DNA of 64,000 nucleotides from Pseudoips prasinana (GCA_951640165.1 OX621234.1:4593001-4657000); one strand, 5' to 3'. Counted from the first letter of the stretch, positions 27,880 to 38,104 are shown. The notes: a model not told the origin generated them from the sequence alone. Numbers and translations: made by a program.

Positions 27880-28050
27880 TGATTCGTTAAATCGGCTTCT
27901 ATGAGTATATGTGACGTCATAAATGGTCCGGAATCGATTGTCAACTTTGAAGACGATTTAACGATTGATTAAGTCATTTTTAACATTTACTTATTTGAAC
28001 GCCATTTAAGAAATCGATGTTCGGCGACTTAACCGGTAGAGCCCCTGGGC
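27880..28050. mobile_element. MITE-Q, right half
   Basis: ttaaatcggcttctatgag, aatggtccggaatcgattgt and the right TIR aaatcgatgttcggcgactt aaccgg. The left TIR is missing. Confidence 0.7.
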
Positions 28051-28137
28051 CGTGTTTCGAACCCTAAAGAGTTGTTCCAGCGCTCTAAAAAAACGTATAG
28101 TGCTCTTAAGAAAATAAAGTTTTAATAATCGCCGACT

Positions 28138-28250
28138 CGCACCGACTAAACGTACCTGCCGTGGACTCTCTTGGCACCTGATGGGGGAAACCCCGGGAAC
28201 GCGGGTATGCTGCTTCAGTACCCCCCTTACACGATAAGTAAGTACCTAAT
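28138..28250 (-). mobile_element. R1-clade LINE 3' UTR fragment
   Basis: cgactcgcaccgactaaacg, cctgccgtggactctcttgg and ccccgggaacgcgggtatgc match 21075-21150 and 30530-30640 reversed. Confidence 0.7.
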
Positions 28251-28254
28251 AATA

Positions 28255-28610
28255 AAAAATAATGTGTCCTCCTAGCCAAGATCCCGCCACGGCGGCCAGT
28301 CTTACAGGAGACTAGCCAGCCAGTGTGTGCGCAAACACAGGAGCACTTTCTATTCCATCACTCTCATGATCCGATGGGACGACTAGCGACACGACCGGAA
28401 AGAGGTCAGGTACAGGACCGACGGCTTTACGTGCTCTCCGAGGCACGGGGGTATAATACCGCCAACTCCCAGACTTCAGGCTGATATTAAGATTATTTCG
28501 TTTTACATAAAAATCCCAAAATCACTTTCGGCCCGACCCAGGATTTGAACCCAGGACCTCGTTATCTGCGGTTGAACACGCTACCGCTAGGTCAACGAGG
28601 CAGTCAAGTA
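28255..28610 (-). mobile_element. SINE-L full copy
   Basis: atgtcctcctagcc, cggcggccagtcttacagg, catgatccgatgggacgac, cgaccggaaagaggtcaggt and the head aggatttgaacccaggacct, ending ctaggtcaacgaggcagt. Confidence 0.85.
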
Positions 28611-28787
28611 AGTACTTAAGTAGTATGACACAAATATAACGGCGGCTTGTAATAACTATTGTCGATGAGCGCAAACAGATAATGACATAACGCTTACATT
28701 ATCTCGGTCAGTAATATATCAGTATAAAAATAGACAGTACAGAAACTAACCACAAACTTTTATTTTTAATATCTTGATATCCAGGGA

Positions 28788-29015
28788 CAATGTCACACAG
28801 ATCATCCTAGCCCCAAACTAAGCAAAGCTTGTACTATGGGTACCAGGGGACCGTATACATACTTATATAGATAGATAAATACTTATATACATAGAAAACA
28901 TCCATGACTCAGAAACAAATATTCGTGCTCATCACACAAATATTTGCACTTACCGGGATTCGAACCCAGGACCACCAGCTTCGTAGGCAGGAGCACTACC
29001 AACTAGTCTACGGTG
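28788..29015 (-). mobile_element. SINE-B full copy
   Basis: agggacaatgtcacacagat start, gcttgtactatgggtaccag, and the head gggattcgaacccagg .. ccaactagtctacggtgatc. Confidence 0.85.
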
Positions 29016-29129
29016 ATCGTCGAGACTAGATAAGACAACGCCCGTACTAGGGAATCTAAGCCCTGCGATTATGTACATGTATGCAAGACGGGGCTCCGTA
29101 TGCAAAACCCTAAGAGATTTTTTTTTCCT

Positions 29130-29595
29130 TTTTAAAAGAAAGGCCCGCATTGTGTAATTAAATCCCTGTGTCGTGGGTTCATTACAATCATATATTACAT
29201 ACATACATATATACATAGACTCACGCCTGTCTCCCAGAGGGGTAGGCAAAGACAACGGACTTCCATTTGTCATGATCCTTGCACACCTCTTTCGCTTCGT
29301 TTACTGACATTATATTCTTCATACATGCTCGCCGGTTTAGGGTACTTCTGACCTGACCTTTCCTAAGTACGTCTCCAATTTGATCAGAGAATGTTCTACG
29401 AGGTCTTCCCCTTCCGGTTGTACCATTCACACAGGCCAGGTATAGTTCTTTTGTATACATATATTAGACGGACACAAAATACAGCCGGATTCAGACTATT
29501 TATGGGTCACACAAATAGTTTTACTGAGGCGCGGGACTCGAAGCCGTGTCACAAAGCGGTGAGGTGACTATCTTTGCCGCTGCGCCACTCGTGCA
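29130..29595 (-). mobile_element. SINE-A, split by LINE-P
   Basis: Right part atattagacggacacaaaat, gactatttatgggtcacac, gcgggactcgaagccg and head ctatctttgccgctgcgcca. Left part ggcccgcattgtgtaattaa atccctgtgtcgtggg. A further short SINE-A-like end lies at 29032-29060. The interruption at 29198-29457 has a 9-bp target duplication. Confidence 0.75.
29198..29457 (-). pseudogene. LINE-P ORF C-terminus and 3' end
   Basis: On the minus strand about 78 codons read [76 protein letters not shown] and stop. This is the C-terminal tail of a lepidopteran LINE endonuclease/RT protein. A (tatg)n tail follows. Exact duplication CATATATTA at 29189-29197 and 29458-29466. 5'-truncated on insertion; the tail itself is undamaged. 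Confidence 0.8.
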
Positions 29596-29944
29596 GTCAA
29601 CTGTCGGAAAGGCACACTCCCACAAACATGCGCACCGAGAAGACCCCGAAGCGGTTGTCACGGTGCTGTGAGTAGTGAGTGCCGCGTCAGAATAAATGTT
29701 CACGTATAATAAAAAAATTATTTTAATTAAAAAGCAAGGATTTTAATAAATTATGTAAAAAGTTTGATTTTGACCCCTTTAATACCAAGAGCGAGGTGGC
29801 ACGCAGGCATCAGAACCTTAATTTTTTCCAATAACTTTTAACATAATATGTCTACAGCTACTCTGATTAAGAGTAAAATCTGAAGCATTATATGTGTGTA
29901 TCAGTCGCTATCCGTGGAAACCTGTAATTGGCTTTATGTTTCCT

Positions 29945-30184
29945 AGATCACCGTAGCCTAGTTGGTAGTGCTCCTGCCTACGAAGCTGGTGGTCCTGGGT
30001 TCGAATCCCGGTAAGTGCAAATATTTGTGTGATGATCACGAATATTTGTTTCTGAGTCATGGATGTTTTCTATGTATATACGTATTTATCTATCTATATA
30101 AGTATGTATATCGTCGCCTGGTACCCATAGTACAAGCTTTGCTTAGTTTGGGGCTAGGATGATCTGTGTGACATTGTCCCTAGA
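29945..30184 (+). mobile_element. SINE-B full copy
   Basis: atcaccgtagcctagttggt head, gggttcgaatcccgg, gatgatcacgaatatttg and gtgtgacattgtcccta end with (tta)n tail. Confidence 0.85.
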
Positions 30185-30261
30185 TATTATTATTATTATA
30201 GCAGTAATATTTTTATGTATAGCTGTTGGTTTTCCGAACAATAAATAAAAAAAAATAAGTT

Positions 30262-30410
30262 CATCTCAGCAATCTATTTTAAAATCCACGTGCGTTTGAA
30301 CTCGACTTCATAAAAGCCGGAGCTTTCGTACTTTAACCGTACTGCTGATTTATAAAACAATAAGTAAGTAATTATTTCATCAACTAGACTAAGCTTAGTT
30401 ACTCCGGGAA
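30262..30410 (+). repeat. Repeat-O
   Basis: aaaatccacgtgcgtttgaa, gccggagctttcgtacttta, gctgatttataaaacaa and directly taattatttcatcaactaga. The copy at 20190-21600 has the R1 fragment between the last two blocks, so this copy gives the empty-site order. Confidence 0.6.
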
Positions 30411-31084
30411 GACAACGATCTGTTTGTGGCACAGTCGCTGTGCCAGACTGGCTGGAGTCGGCAATAGGGGAGGGCAATCCAGAGCCCTACCAGGATACGT
30501 GTCCCAACTATCTGATACATGGCGCAAAAGCGGGCATTGGAGCAGTATACCCGCGTTCCCGGGGTTCCTCCCATCAGGCGCCAAGAGAAGTCCACGGCAG
30601 GTTAGGTTTAGTCGGTGCGAGTCCGACATACCTACCCACAGACACTTTTAGCGGGTGGCATGCGTATAGGGTTACCATATGATAGGCGTTATCCACATTT
30701 GACAGGAATTTTAAGGTTTTGACAGGCGCGCGGCTGGCATTGGTCTGAGACAGGCATTTTTTAATTTCGCACCCGCACGCGCATTGCGCTTGCATAAATG
30801 CAAAACTGTATCTCGTGAAGATTTTTACGTTTATATTTATATATAAACGTAAAAATCAAAGAACGAAAATAAGAAAAGAAAGAACTATTAAAAAAAATAA
30901 TGTCCTCTGTCATATATCAATAATAAATATCCTTCTTCATTATTATCTGTTGGCTTTTACTTATAACCTAATGCAGCATGCACAAATTAGACAGGCATTT
31001 TTCTGAAAATTGAGGCATTTTCGGTACCAACAGGCATCCCTCTATTTACATATTATTATGGTAACCCTACATGCGTAGGCATTT
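30405..31084 (+). mobile_element. R1-clade LINE 3' UTR, split by hAT
   Basis: gggaagacaacgatctgttt, ttgtggcacagtcgctgtgc, gtgtcccaactatctgatac, cgcgttcccggggttcct and tccacggcaggttaggttta match 20930-21175. At 30667 a hAT element intervenes and the sequence resumes (ggcatttctcctac) at 31078. Confidence 0.7.
30667..31069. mobile_element. hAT non-autonomous element
   Basis: TIRs TAGGGTTACCATA / TATGGTAACCCTA with the exact 8-bp duplication CATGCGTA (30659-30666, 31070-31077). 403 bp. The words gacaggcattttt recur internally. Contains a perfect hairpin at 30820-30857 (17-bp arms, loop TTAT). No transposase. Confidence 0.85.
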
Positions 31085-31150
31085 CTCCTACCTATCAAAA
31101 AATAGGCTCAGTTACCTTACTGTATATATTTATACTGTGGTAATATGGTG
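31085..31150 (+). repeat. Repeat-O tail fragment
   Basis: ctcagttaccttactgtata and atttatactgtggtaat match 21530-21570. Confidence 0.5.
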
Positions 31151-31229
31151 TTATTGGAGCGTAGGTACAGGTACGCGTATCATTGCAGGCTACATTCACT
31201 TGTGACGAAAGTGCATGTGTCAGGTATAT

Positions 31230-31416
31230 GCCAACCCATGGGGGGGCGTTGTATAGATGTGATTTATATCCCACTAATCCGACGTAATGTATGTATGTGC
31301 GGATGTTTGTTACGCTTTCACGCAAAAACTATGGAACGGATTTTGATGAGACTTTGGAGTAATGTAGCTTGCTAGCTGTGTCCTACGGTTTCACCCGCGT
31401 TAAACTTTGTAAATTA
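31230..31416 (+). mobile_element. Helitron debris
   Basis: cggatgtttgttacgctttc acgcaa and ggaacggattttgatgagac (Hel-J type), then a reversed CTAG end (ctagctgtgtcctacggttt). Confidence 0.55.
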
Positions 31417-31716
31417 CTTGCTGTGCCCCGCGGTTTTACCCACTTTAAGTTTTATAAATTTCCACATCTCCTCCCCCGTAGATGATAGCGTGATAATATG
31501 TAGCCTATATGTTGACCCGACCTCTTGCAAAATTTGAAGTAAATCCATGCAGTACTTTTTGAGTTTAGCCCGGACATACATACAGACAAACAGACAAAAA
31601 TTCTAAAACTATATTTTTGCCTTCGATATCGATTGTAGATCACGCCCCAAGTATCCTTTAAAAAAAATATTCAATGTACAGTTTTGACTTTCCTAAGATT
31701 TTATTATATGTATAGA
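31417..31716 (-). mobile_element. Helitron Hel-H
   Basis: cttgctgtgccccgcggttt, atgttgacccgacctcttgc, cttcgatatcgattgtagat and the 5' end gattttattatatgtataga. Confidence 0.8.
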
Positions 31717-31717
31717 T

Positions 31718-32530
31718 AGCCCATGTGTTTATTGGATATATAAGCTATATTACTATAAAGTTTCATCAAAATCCCTATAATAGACGACACTTCCATACAA
31801 ATTTACATCCCCCTTTCAACGACTTATAGTACATCCCTTTTTTTGCATTAAAAAGTAGCCGATGTCCTTTCTCAGGCACTAGACTTTTTGTACAACATAA
31901 TTTCTTTTAAATTGGTTCATTAGTTTTGGCGTGAAAGCACGACAGACTGAGAGACTGAGGCTGAGATCTATAGAGCGTACTTAGACTTTGCTCAGACTTT
32001 ACTTAGACAGCAGTTAATGCATGTAACGAAATTACAATTGGTTTTGACTTTGTCTGTCTTAGCTTATGCTAAGCATAATCTTAACTTCAAAAAGTCTATA
32101 AATACCAAATCAAAGTATAAGCTTAGCATACACTTAGCAAAGTTTTACCTAAGTAAAGTTTGAGCAAAGTCTAAGTACGCTCTATAGATCTCAGCCTCAG
32201 TTTCTTTCGCTTATACAATATTAATAATAAAGTAAGGATGGACACAAATTGAATATGGTGTATAAGTTTTTAACAAAAAGAACCTCATACTAATTTTGAT
32301 ATATAAGCTATATTACTACAAAGTTTCACCAAGATCCCAACCTTAGCTTTTACGTGAAAGAGTAACAAACATCGATACATCTATACTCACAACAGATGTA
32401 CGAAAGTTTGTAAGTCTAGGTGTATCGATGTTTGTTACTCTTTCACGTAAAACCTTCCGATATATCAAAATAACACTAAGGCTATATTTTATAAGGTTTA
32501 ACGTGGGTAAACCGCGTGGCACAGCTAGTA
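31718..32530. mobile_element. Hel-I/J pieces, head-to-head, around a MITE
   Basis: Minus-type blocks (tatataagctatattactat, aaagtttcatcaaaatccc) lie at 31735-31780 and 32295-32400; a plus-type copy (cgaaagtttgtaagtctagg ... ggcacagCTAG before T) at 32401-32528. The two facing copies share atcgatacatcta/taggtgtatcgat in inverted form. A TIR element sits at 31954-32201. Confidence 0.55.
31954..32201. mobile_element. MITE with about 54-bp TIRs
   Basis: Arms starting actgaggctgagatctatag, then agcgtacttagactttgctc, agree over about 54 bp with one mismatch, followed by subterminal gcttatgctaagc / gcttagcat words. 248 bp, no frame. The target duplication is not clear. Confidence 0.75.
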
Positions 32531-32697
32531 GTATTAAATAACAATTTTAATGGACGTTTGAATTGAGGAATTCGATGGCTGTCTGCGATTCGTAATTAAT
32601 AGGCTGACAATGTCTTATTTTATCTTATAACACTAGTCTCGGTCGCCCATACAAGCAATCACGAACGGGTCTGAATAGAAAACTATTAAAACACGTA

Positions 32698-33007
32698 TCT
32701 ATACATATAATAAAATCGTAGGAAAGTCAAAACTGTACAGTGAATATTTTTTTAAAATGATACTTGGGGCGTGAACTAAAACCGATATGGAAGCCGAAAA
32801 TATATTTTTTTGAATTTTTGTCTGTTAGTCTGTATGTATGTCCGGGCTAAACTCAAAAAGTACTTTAGATTTACTTCAATTTAGCATGAACATTACTAAG
32901 AGGTCGGGTCAACATATATGCTACATATTATCACGCTATCACCTACGGGGGAGGAGCTGTGATAATTTATAAAGTTTAACGCGGGTAAAACCGCGGGGCA
33001 CAGCTAG
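32698..33007 (+). mobile_element. Helitron Hel-H
   Basis: TCTATACATATAATAAAATC 5' end after A, gaggtcgggtcaacatatat, cacctacgggggaggagctg and cacagCTAG before T. Confidence 0.85.
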
Positions 33008-33011
33008 TAAA

Positions 33012-33250
33012 TAGATAAATAAATATCTTTAGACAACTAACACACTGGCTCAAAATAGGCAAAGCCTGTATTATGGGACCCAGACAACTGATAATCATAC
33101 TTACATATTCCTAAATACATACATAATATAGACAAATTACGCCCAGACACAGAACAAATAATCGTATCCATCACACAAAGATTTATCCCAGGCGGGAATC
33201 GAACCCCCGACCTCCAGCTTAGCAGACAGTGTCTCTAAACACTAGACCAA
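33012..33250 (-). mobile_element. SINE-D full copy
   Basis: gacaactaacacactggctc, ttatgggacccagacaactg, catcacacaaagatttatcc, and the head gggaatcgaacccccgacc .. acactagaccaacat. Provides the empty-site reference for the MITE at 1421. Confidence 0.75.
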
Positions 33251-33306
33251 CATATAATCTTTGTGGCAAATGTAATACGACAAAGTTTTAATTGTTTATT
33301 ATAAAA

Positions 33307-33556
33307 TCTATATATATAAAAATCAATGCCACTTTTCGTTGTAATGTTATAACTCAACAACGCCTTTACCGATTTGGCTATTTTTGGTCTTGAATTATTC
33401 GTGGAAGTCCAGGGAAGGTTTGTAAGTAGAGAAAATTTAAAAAAGGTCATGAAAAAGTGTAAAATTAACATATATTTTTGTTTGAATAAATGAACTTTAT
33501 AATCATTTTTTTCTTACTATGCCTTATACGTAGCGAAGCACGTACCGGGCCGCTAG
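33307..33556 (+). mobile_element. Helitron Hel-K
   Basis: TCTATATATATAAAAATCAA 5' end after A, atgttataactcaacaacgc, tattcgtggaagtccaggga and acgtaccgggccgCTAG before T. Confidence 0.85.
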
Positions 33557-33559
33557 TAC

Positions 33560-34662
33560 AGTATATACCTATTATTATTATTATTATTATTTATTCAATT
33601 AAAGGCCAACAAGGACCAATTATAAAAATACCCTAATACAATACAATACTTAAAATAACATACAGAACAATTACATTACAATACAATACAACAAAACAAT
33701 CAAAACAATATTTCGACATCATCCCGTACATGTACCATGTCACAGTGATACATGTATTGGCAGTCGAATCGCTGGGCGAAGGCGCTCAGGATACTGTTCC
33801 GGCTGACCCGCACCCTGCTCACCAGGGATGTGCACCGCTTGCGCATTGTTGTATAAAAACAATCCACGCGCGCTTCGGCGAACATCCCTGAAGCGCTACA
33901 GAAGCGAGGCAGCCCCAACAACACCCTGAATGCATTATTGTATTGGACGCGTAGAGCGCCGTACTGCTTTTGCGTATAATTCACCCACAGACCGCTAGCG
34001 TAGAAGGACGTGCAAAATGCCCTGAACAGGGTGATCTTGACGTCTCTTGAACAGCGAGCAAATCTGCGTGCTATCATATTTGCACGAACAGACAACGCTC
34101 TACGCTCCCTTTCTATGTCATTATCGTCTTTCAGATCCGGGGTTAGCAAGTGCCCAAGGTATTTAAACTGTTCTGCCCTACTCAGGGGCTGACCATTCAT
34201 TCTAAGTTTAGGCGTTTGACTTAGGGACCTTCCCCGGACCTGAAAGACCATCCACTCACTCTTCTTTACGTTGTACACCAACCCATGTTGTCCAGCATAT
34301 TTAGCGCAAATGTCGAGCAGCTGCGTCAGTCCACCTATAGAAGCACTGAGCAACACCATGTCGTCTGCGAAGCTAATATTATTAAGGCAGACTCCATCAA
34401 TATGACAGCCGACATGTGTGCCGCTGAGCTCCTCTACAAGCGCGTTTATATACAGGTTAAAAAGTTTCGGCGATGACAGCCCCCCCTGCCTCACGCCGCA
34501 CTCCAACCTGTATGGCGTTGAATATGCCCCTGACCACCGAACAACGTTGATCTGGTTCCCATACCAATATTTGAAAATACGGATTAGTTCCTCGGGCATC
34601 GTTGTTTGGTGTAATTTTTGCCATAGAATATCGTAAGAAACCAGATCAAAATTTATTATCTA
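33560..34662 (-). mobile_element. CR1/Rex1-like LINE, 5'-truncated
   Basis: Comprises the 3' part of ORF2 plus an A/T-rich 3' UTR (tgtattgtattgtaatg-like) ending in (aat)n. The 5' break lies near 34660. The coding part is described separately. Confidence 0.75.
33700..34599 (-). CDS. LINE reverse transcriptase, C-terminal part
   Basis: A 299-residue open frame; in-frame codons continue upstream to about 34655 (NFDLVSYDILWQKLHQ), so the true start is lost. Visible RT motifs: CGVRQGGLSSPKLFNLY (residues 34-50) and the catalytic FADD box (77-80, ISFADDMVLL), then YNVKKSEWMVFQ and the C-terminal FKYLGHLLTPDLKDDNDIER and RRALSVRANMIARRFARCS. It aligns along its length with the protein at 45490-47211 (about two thirds identical by eye). 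Motif A (FxDxxxAFD) and the endonuclease are missing. No internal stop. A target-primed retrotransposon product, acting on its own RNA in the nucleus; inactive as truncated. Confidence 0.8.
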   Translation of the reverse strand: MPEELIRIFKYWYGNQINVVRWSGAYSTPYRLECGVRQGGLSSPKLFNLYINALVEELSGTHVGCHIDGVCLNNISFADDMVLLSASIGGLTQLLDICAKYAGQHGLVYNVKKSEWMVFQVRGRSLSQTPKLRMNGQPLSRAEQFKYLGHLLTPDLKDDNDIERERRALSVRANMIARRFARCSRDVKITLFRAFCTSFYASGLWVNYTQKQYGALRVQYNNAFRVLLGLPRFCSASGMFAEARVDCFYTTMRKRCTSLVSRVRVSRNSILSAFAQRFDCQYMYHCDMVHVRDDVEILF

Positions 34663-34737
34663 TTGTAAGTTTCATTTATTCGAGACAATTTTATGAGTTG
34701 CTTTGTGTTTCTTGCAATACAATTTCTTGCTTAGAAG

Positions 34738-34830
34738 TAAAAGAAGTATGCAAAGATCGTGACAAATGGAAATCCGTTGTCTCTGCCTACCCCTCTGGGA
34801 GACAGGCGTGAGTCTATGTATGTATGTATG
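34738..34830 (+). mobile_element. LINE-P 3' end
   Basis: Codons [25 protein letters not shown], stop, then (tatg)n tail at about 34815-34832. Matches the end of 29198-29457; only about 25 codons retained. Confidence 0.75.
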
Positions 34831-34844
34831 TAATTTCTTGCTTA

Positions 34845-35530
34845 AATGCGTGACGAGGGCGTTACAAAAAGTGTGACCGGGCGAGGCGAAAGGATGATGA
34901 CAGGGAGATATAAGTTAGTGAAGATAAAAAGAGAGAGAGTTGCGTTTCGTATATTACTGTAGGGGCAAGAGAGAGAGAGGCACATATTTTCTTTCTCTTT
35001 CTCTCATAGCCAGTTACTTATTTATTTATTTATTTGGAGAACCAGTAGTTGTTACATTGTTTCTTACGTCTAGATTATTAAGTACAAAATTATAATTAAA
35101 TGCACAACCTTTTAAAGTGTCACAGCATGCGCATAAATTTCATAATAGTGACACATAAAGAAAAATTAAATTAAATGAAATATACTACATAAAACAAATA
35201 AAATTAAACATAATTTTTTAACATAACAAAAATTAAAACATATTTATAATCAACTCAAGCAAATAACTGAAACACATTCTTATGCTAAATTAAAAAAGAA
35301 ATACTATTTACACTAATATAACACTAATTAAAGCCTACTTAACAAAGTCAAGACATTTTTTTTAAAAGTTGGTAGCTCATTCTTAAAGACGTCTACCTCC
35401 CCGGAGATAGCATTGTATGTTTTTGCTATTCGAGATATAACCGAGAACTGCTTAAGATTGGTTCTGGCAAACGGTTGGTTACGTTTCATATATATATAAG
35501 TTTTACTTCAGTCGTGTGGTCCAAAGCATA
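34845..35530 (+). repeat. Repeat-F, split by LINE-G
   Basis: gcgtgacgagggcgttacaa, gtgtgaccgggcgaggcgaa, (ag)n, catattttctttctctttct, catagccagttact; after the interruption gttttacttcagtcgtgtgg. The copy at 5395-5430 joins these two blocks directly. Confidence 0.65.
35028..35490 (-). mobile_element. LINE-G 3' end
   Basis: (ttta)n at the left (A-rich tail on the minus strand), accagtagttgttacattg, gtgtcacagcatgcgcataa, and further right acgtctacctccccggagat and gcttaagattggttctggca, which look like decayed coding sequence. A shorter copy is at 38105-38300. Confidence 0.6.
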
Positions 35531-35554
35531 CTCGTTTTATTTATATCTAGTAGA

Positions 35555-35662
35555 GGCGCTCGTAGCTAAATGGACTGGTGAGAGACCAGTCCGGAAGCCA
35601 TCGGCGAGGTTAAGTAACTAAGCTCGCGGTTAGTCCATTGATGGGTGACCGCCGTAAGTAGT
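35555..35662 (+). mobile_element. 5S-SINE head fragment
   Basis: gcgctcgtagctaaatggac, ccatcggcgaggttaagtaa and ttgatgggtgaccgc follow the 3' half of animal 5S rRNA (box A, intermediate and box C region). The SINE body is replaced after 35662 by Repeat-E. Confidence 0.7.
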
Positions 35663-35730
35663 TTTGATGTGAAACATCTATAGCCGCACGTAAAACAGAT
35701 TTCTGGCGTGGCGACGCGTAGCCACGGCAG
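35662..35730 (-). repeat. Repeat-E terminal fragment
   Basis: ttttgatgtgaaacatctat, agccgcacgtaaaacagatt and ggcgtggcgacgcgtagcca, the reverse of the E right end. Confidence 0.7.
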
Positions 35731-35814
35731 AATCAATGAAGTTCTTCAAAAAGTAGTCAAATGGTTTTTTTTCAATGGTTGGGGTAATGTTGAATCCCCG
35801 TGTAATATACAAAC

Positions 35815-36150
35815 ATAATAATGTCTTCCCGGCAGAATTTCGACCACGGCGGCCAGTCTCAATGGAGATTAGCCGACTGCAGAGGACATATTATAGTACA
35901 CATCTGTGTGTGCAAACACAGGGGCACTTTCCATTCCATCACCCTCATGAACCGATGGTATGACTAGCGACACGACCGGAAAGAGGGCAGGTACAGGACC
36001 GAAGACTTTATGTGCTCTCCGAAACACGGGGAGTATAATACCACCAACTCCGAGACTAAGGGATATTTTTTACGGATAGGTCCTAAAACCACTTTTGACC
36101 CGACCCGGGATGTGAACCCAGGACCTCATTGTCTGCGGTTGAACAGCTTC
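35815..36150 (-). mobile_element. SINE-L
   Basis: aatgtcttcccggcag, cacggcggccagtctcaatg, cgacacgaccggaaagaggg, cacggggagtataataccac and the B box gggatgtgaacccaggacct. Confidence 0.8.
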
Positions 36151-36236
36151 CACTTACCAACAATATTACACATTAGGTATACCGCTATACACGACGAACA
36201 AAAAATATATAGGAATAGCATATTATACATTTTAAA

Positions 36237-36435
36237 TCTATATATATACAAATCAATGCCACTTTTCGTTGTAATGTTATAACTCAACAACGCCTTTACC
36301 GATTTGGCTAATTTTGGTCTTGAATTATTCGTGGAAGTCCAGGGAAGGTTTGTACGTAGAGAAAATTTTAAAAAAGTCTTGAAAAACTTTTATTACTATG
36401 CCTTATACGTAGCGAAGCACGTACCGGGCCGCTAG
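36237..36435 (+). mobile_element. Helitron Hel-K
   Basis: TCTATATATATACAAATCAA after A; internal region shorter than the other copies; cgtaccgggccgCTAG before T. Confidence 0.85.
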
Positions 36436-36754
36436 TTTTAAATAAAATTAACCTCATACTAATTTAGCTGAGGTCCGCCCCTTAAGGCTCGGACTTCAGA
36501 AGGCTTTATAGGCTATAACATTTGTGTCAAGACTTTCTAAGAATGTTTACCGGTCATTTAGCTAGACAGATAAGTTAGTTTGCAATTTTTCTACTTACTA
36601 TTTCTTTTACCGAGAAAATATCATTACTTGATAAAAGAAATAGTTCCTAAGTAAAACCTTTTACCCATACTTATTTGTTATTTCAAAAGATATCAAAGTA
36701 AAAGTTGTTCTGGAAATTGTCTTGTATAATAATACACAAGATGGCCGAATCAGG

Positions 36755-36845
36755 TTTTTAAAAGTGTCCAATAATGTCCTCATAATCGAATTTCGGCCAC
36801 GGCGGCCAGTCTCAATAGCCATCGGCGCGGAAGAGCCAAGTTTCC
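36755..36845 (-). mobile_element. SINE-L fragment
   Basis: aatgtcctcataatcgaatt, tcggccacggcggccagtct, caatagccatcggcgcgg: the 3' end region only. Confidence 0.6.
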
Positions 36846-36894
36846 AATAGTGAGCCACTGGAACAGTGTTCACATAGGTTCAGGGTACCACTTT

Positions 36895-37230
36895 TAGATA
36901 AGATAAGATAATTTATTTCACAAATATGGGTACAGTACATGATGTTAGATACAATTTATTATGATAGTTCCGCCACATTTTACCCTTAGGTATGTGAAAG
37001 GTACAAGACCAGTGCAGTTACAGAAACTGACAGAATAATTACAAACACAATGAACACATAATAAATCAGCATATTAATAATAAAGGCGTAACGACATATT
37101 ATGATAAGCGTATTTACATTTAACAATAATTTAACAAATGCATTTTCTTTCTCTGCAAAAAACTCTGAAAAACTTTCTCTTTTTAATGTTAGGCAGACAT
37201 TTTAGTATAGTACTAAGATGTTTATAAGTC
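36895..37230 (-). mobile_element. LINE 3' end, AT-rich
   Basis: (gataa)n-like start then tttatttcacaaatatggg and a long A/T-rich run ending in ctttctctttttaatgttag. By form a reversed LINE 3' UTR; no protein recognised. Confidence 0.4.
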
Positions 37231-37235
37231 CAAAC

Positions 37236-37380
37236 CGGCTAAGACAGTCGCCTCGCCGTTTCGTGTCGCGGGTTCGAGTCCCGCGCCGGACTACTATTTG
37301 TGTGACCCATAAATAGTTGTTCGGATTCTGGATGTAATTTGTGTCCGTTCTATTATACGTTTGTAAAGTACCCCGCGTTT
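37236..37380 (+). mobile_element. SINE-A, truncated
   Basis: ccggctaagacagtcgcctc, gcgggttcgagtcccgcgcc, atttgtgtgacccataaata and end agtaccccgcg; the first 10 bp and the 3' end are missing. Confidence 0.8.
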
Positions 37381-37679
37381 TATTTTTTTATTTACTGTAT
37401 TATTTTTGCTGTATATGTTAAGATTTGTTTTTGTCAAAAATAATCATATTTTCATTTCATTAAAACCAGCTTAGGTAGCTTAATTTAAGCCTTATAATAC
37501 CTTAATGCTAAATTAAGGTGATTACTATAATCGTCTGGTTAATAACAAGATCTTTTCGTCATTACCCTAGGAAAGGTTCGAACCCCAAAACAATAGATTT
37601 TCTTAGAAGGCTTGACCCATGTTCGCATTAATGTTCGGTGAAACAGTATTAGTTATAATGTCAAAGAATCTGTATATTT

Positions 37680-37905
37680 ATTGAAGTTATACTTCTTTTG
37701 GCGCGATGGAGAAAAATGATGAGAGTGAATTTTTACGATGCGCGCGCATCGTGTGCGCGCATTGTAAAAATAACAGCATGAAGTTAGTTCTAGGTGGTAT
37801 GAAAATGTATGAGAGTGATTTTTTTTCGTGGTATGAAAATTGATAACTATGTTCAAGTTGTATATTACACACAGTACATAAGTACACACAAGTTTTTTTA
37901 TTATA
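37680..37905. mobile_element. MITE-T copy
   Basis: tgaagttatacttcttttgg, tttttacgatgcgcgcgcat, cgtgtgcgcgcattgtaaa, tagttctaggtggtatg and acataagtacacacaag. The CG palindrome is expanded but imperfect. Confidence 0.65.
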
Positions 37906-37924
37906 TTAAAGTAAACTTCTATTT

Positions 37925-38020
37925 TATTTTATTTGACGGGCGGTTGGCGTTGTTGGCATATGCTTGCTTTTCACGCCGGAGGTCGTGTGTTCGATTCCCA
38001 CCCAGGACAGATATTCTGAA
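37925..38020 (+). mobile_element. SINE-C, head only
   Basis: gcggttggcgttgttggcat, cacgccggaggtcgtgtgtt and cgattcccacccaggacag. After that a LINE-P-like tail word (aatctatgtatgtaatg) follows. Confidence 0.65.
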
Positions 38021-38104
38021 AGAGAAATCTATGTATGTAATGTCTTGTAGAACTGTGTGTTGTATATTTAAACTCCTCATTTTCTTGTGTGTTGTGCTGA
38101 ATTA

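Larger units (their letters stand above)
28725..29705 (+). repeat. Repeat-O, opened by SINE insertions
   Basis: 28725-28765 (agtataaaaatagacagtac, aaactaaccacaaac) and 29596-29705 (ggcacactcccacaaacatg, agtgagtgccgcgtcag) are contiguous in the copy at 20190-20400. The 830 bp between them hold SINE-B and SINE-A copies. Confidence 0.6.
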
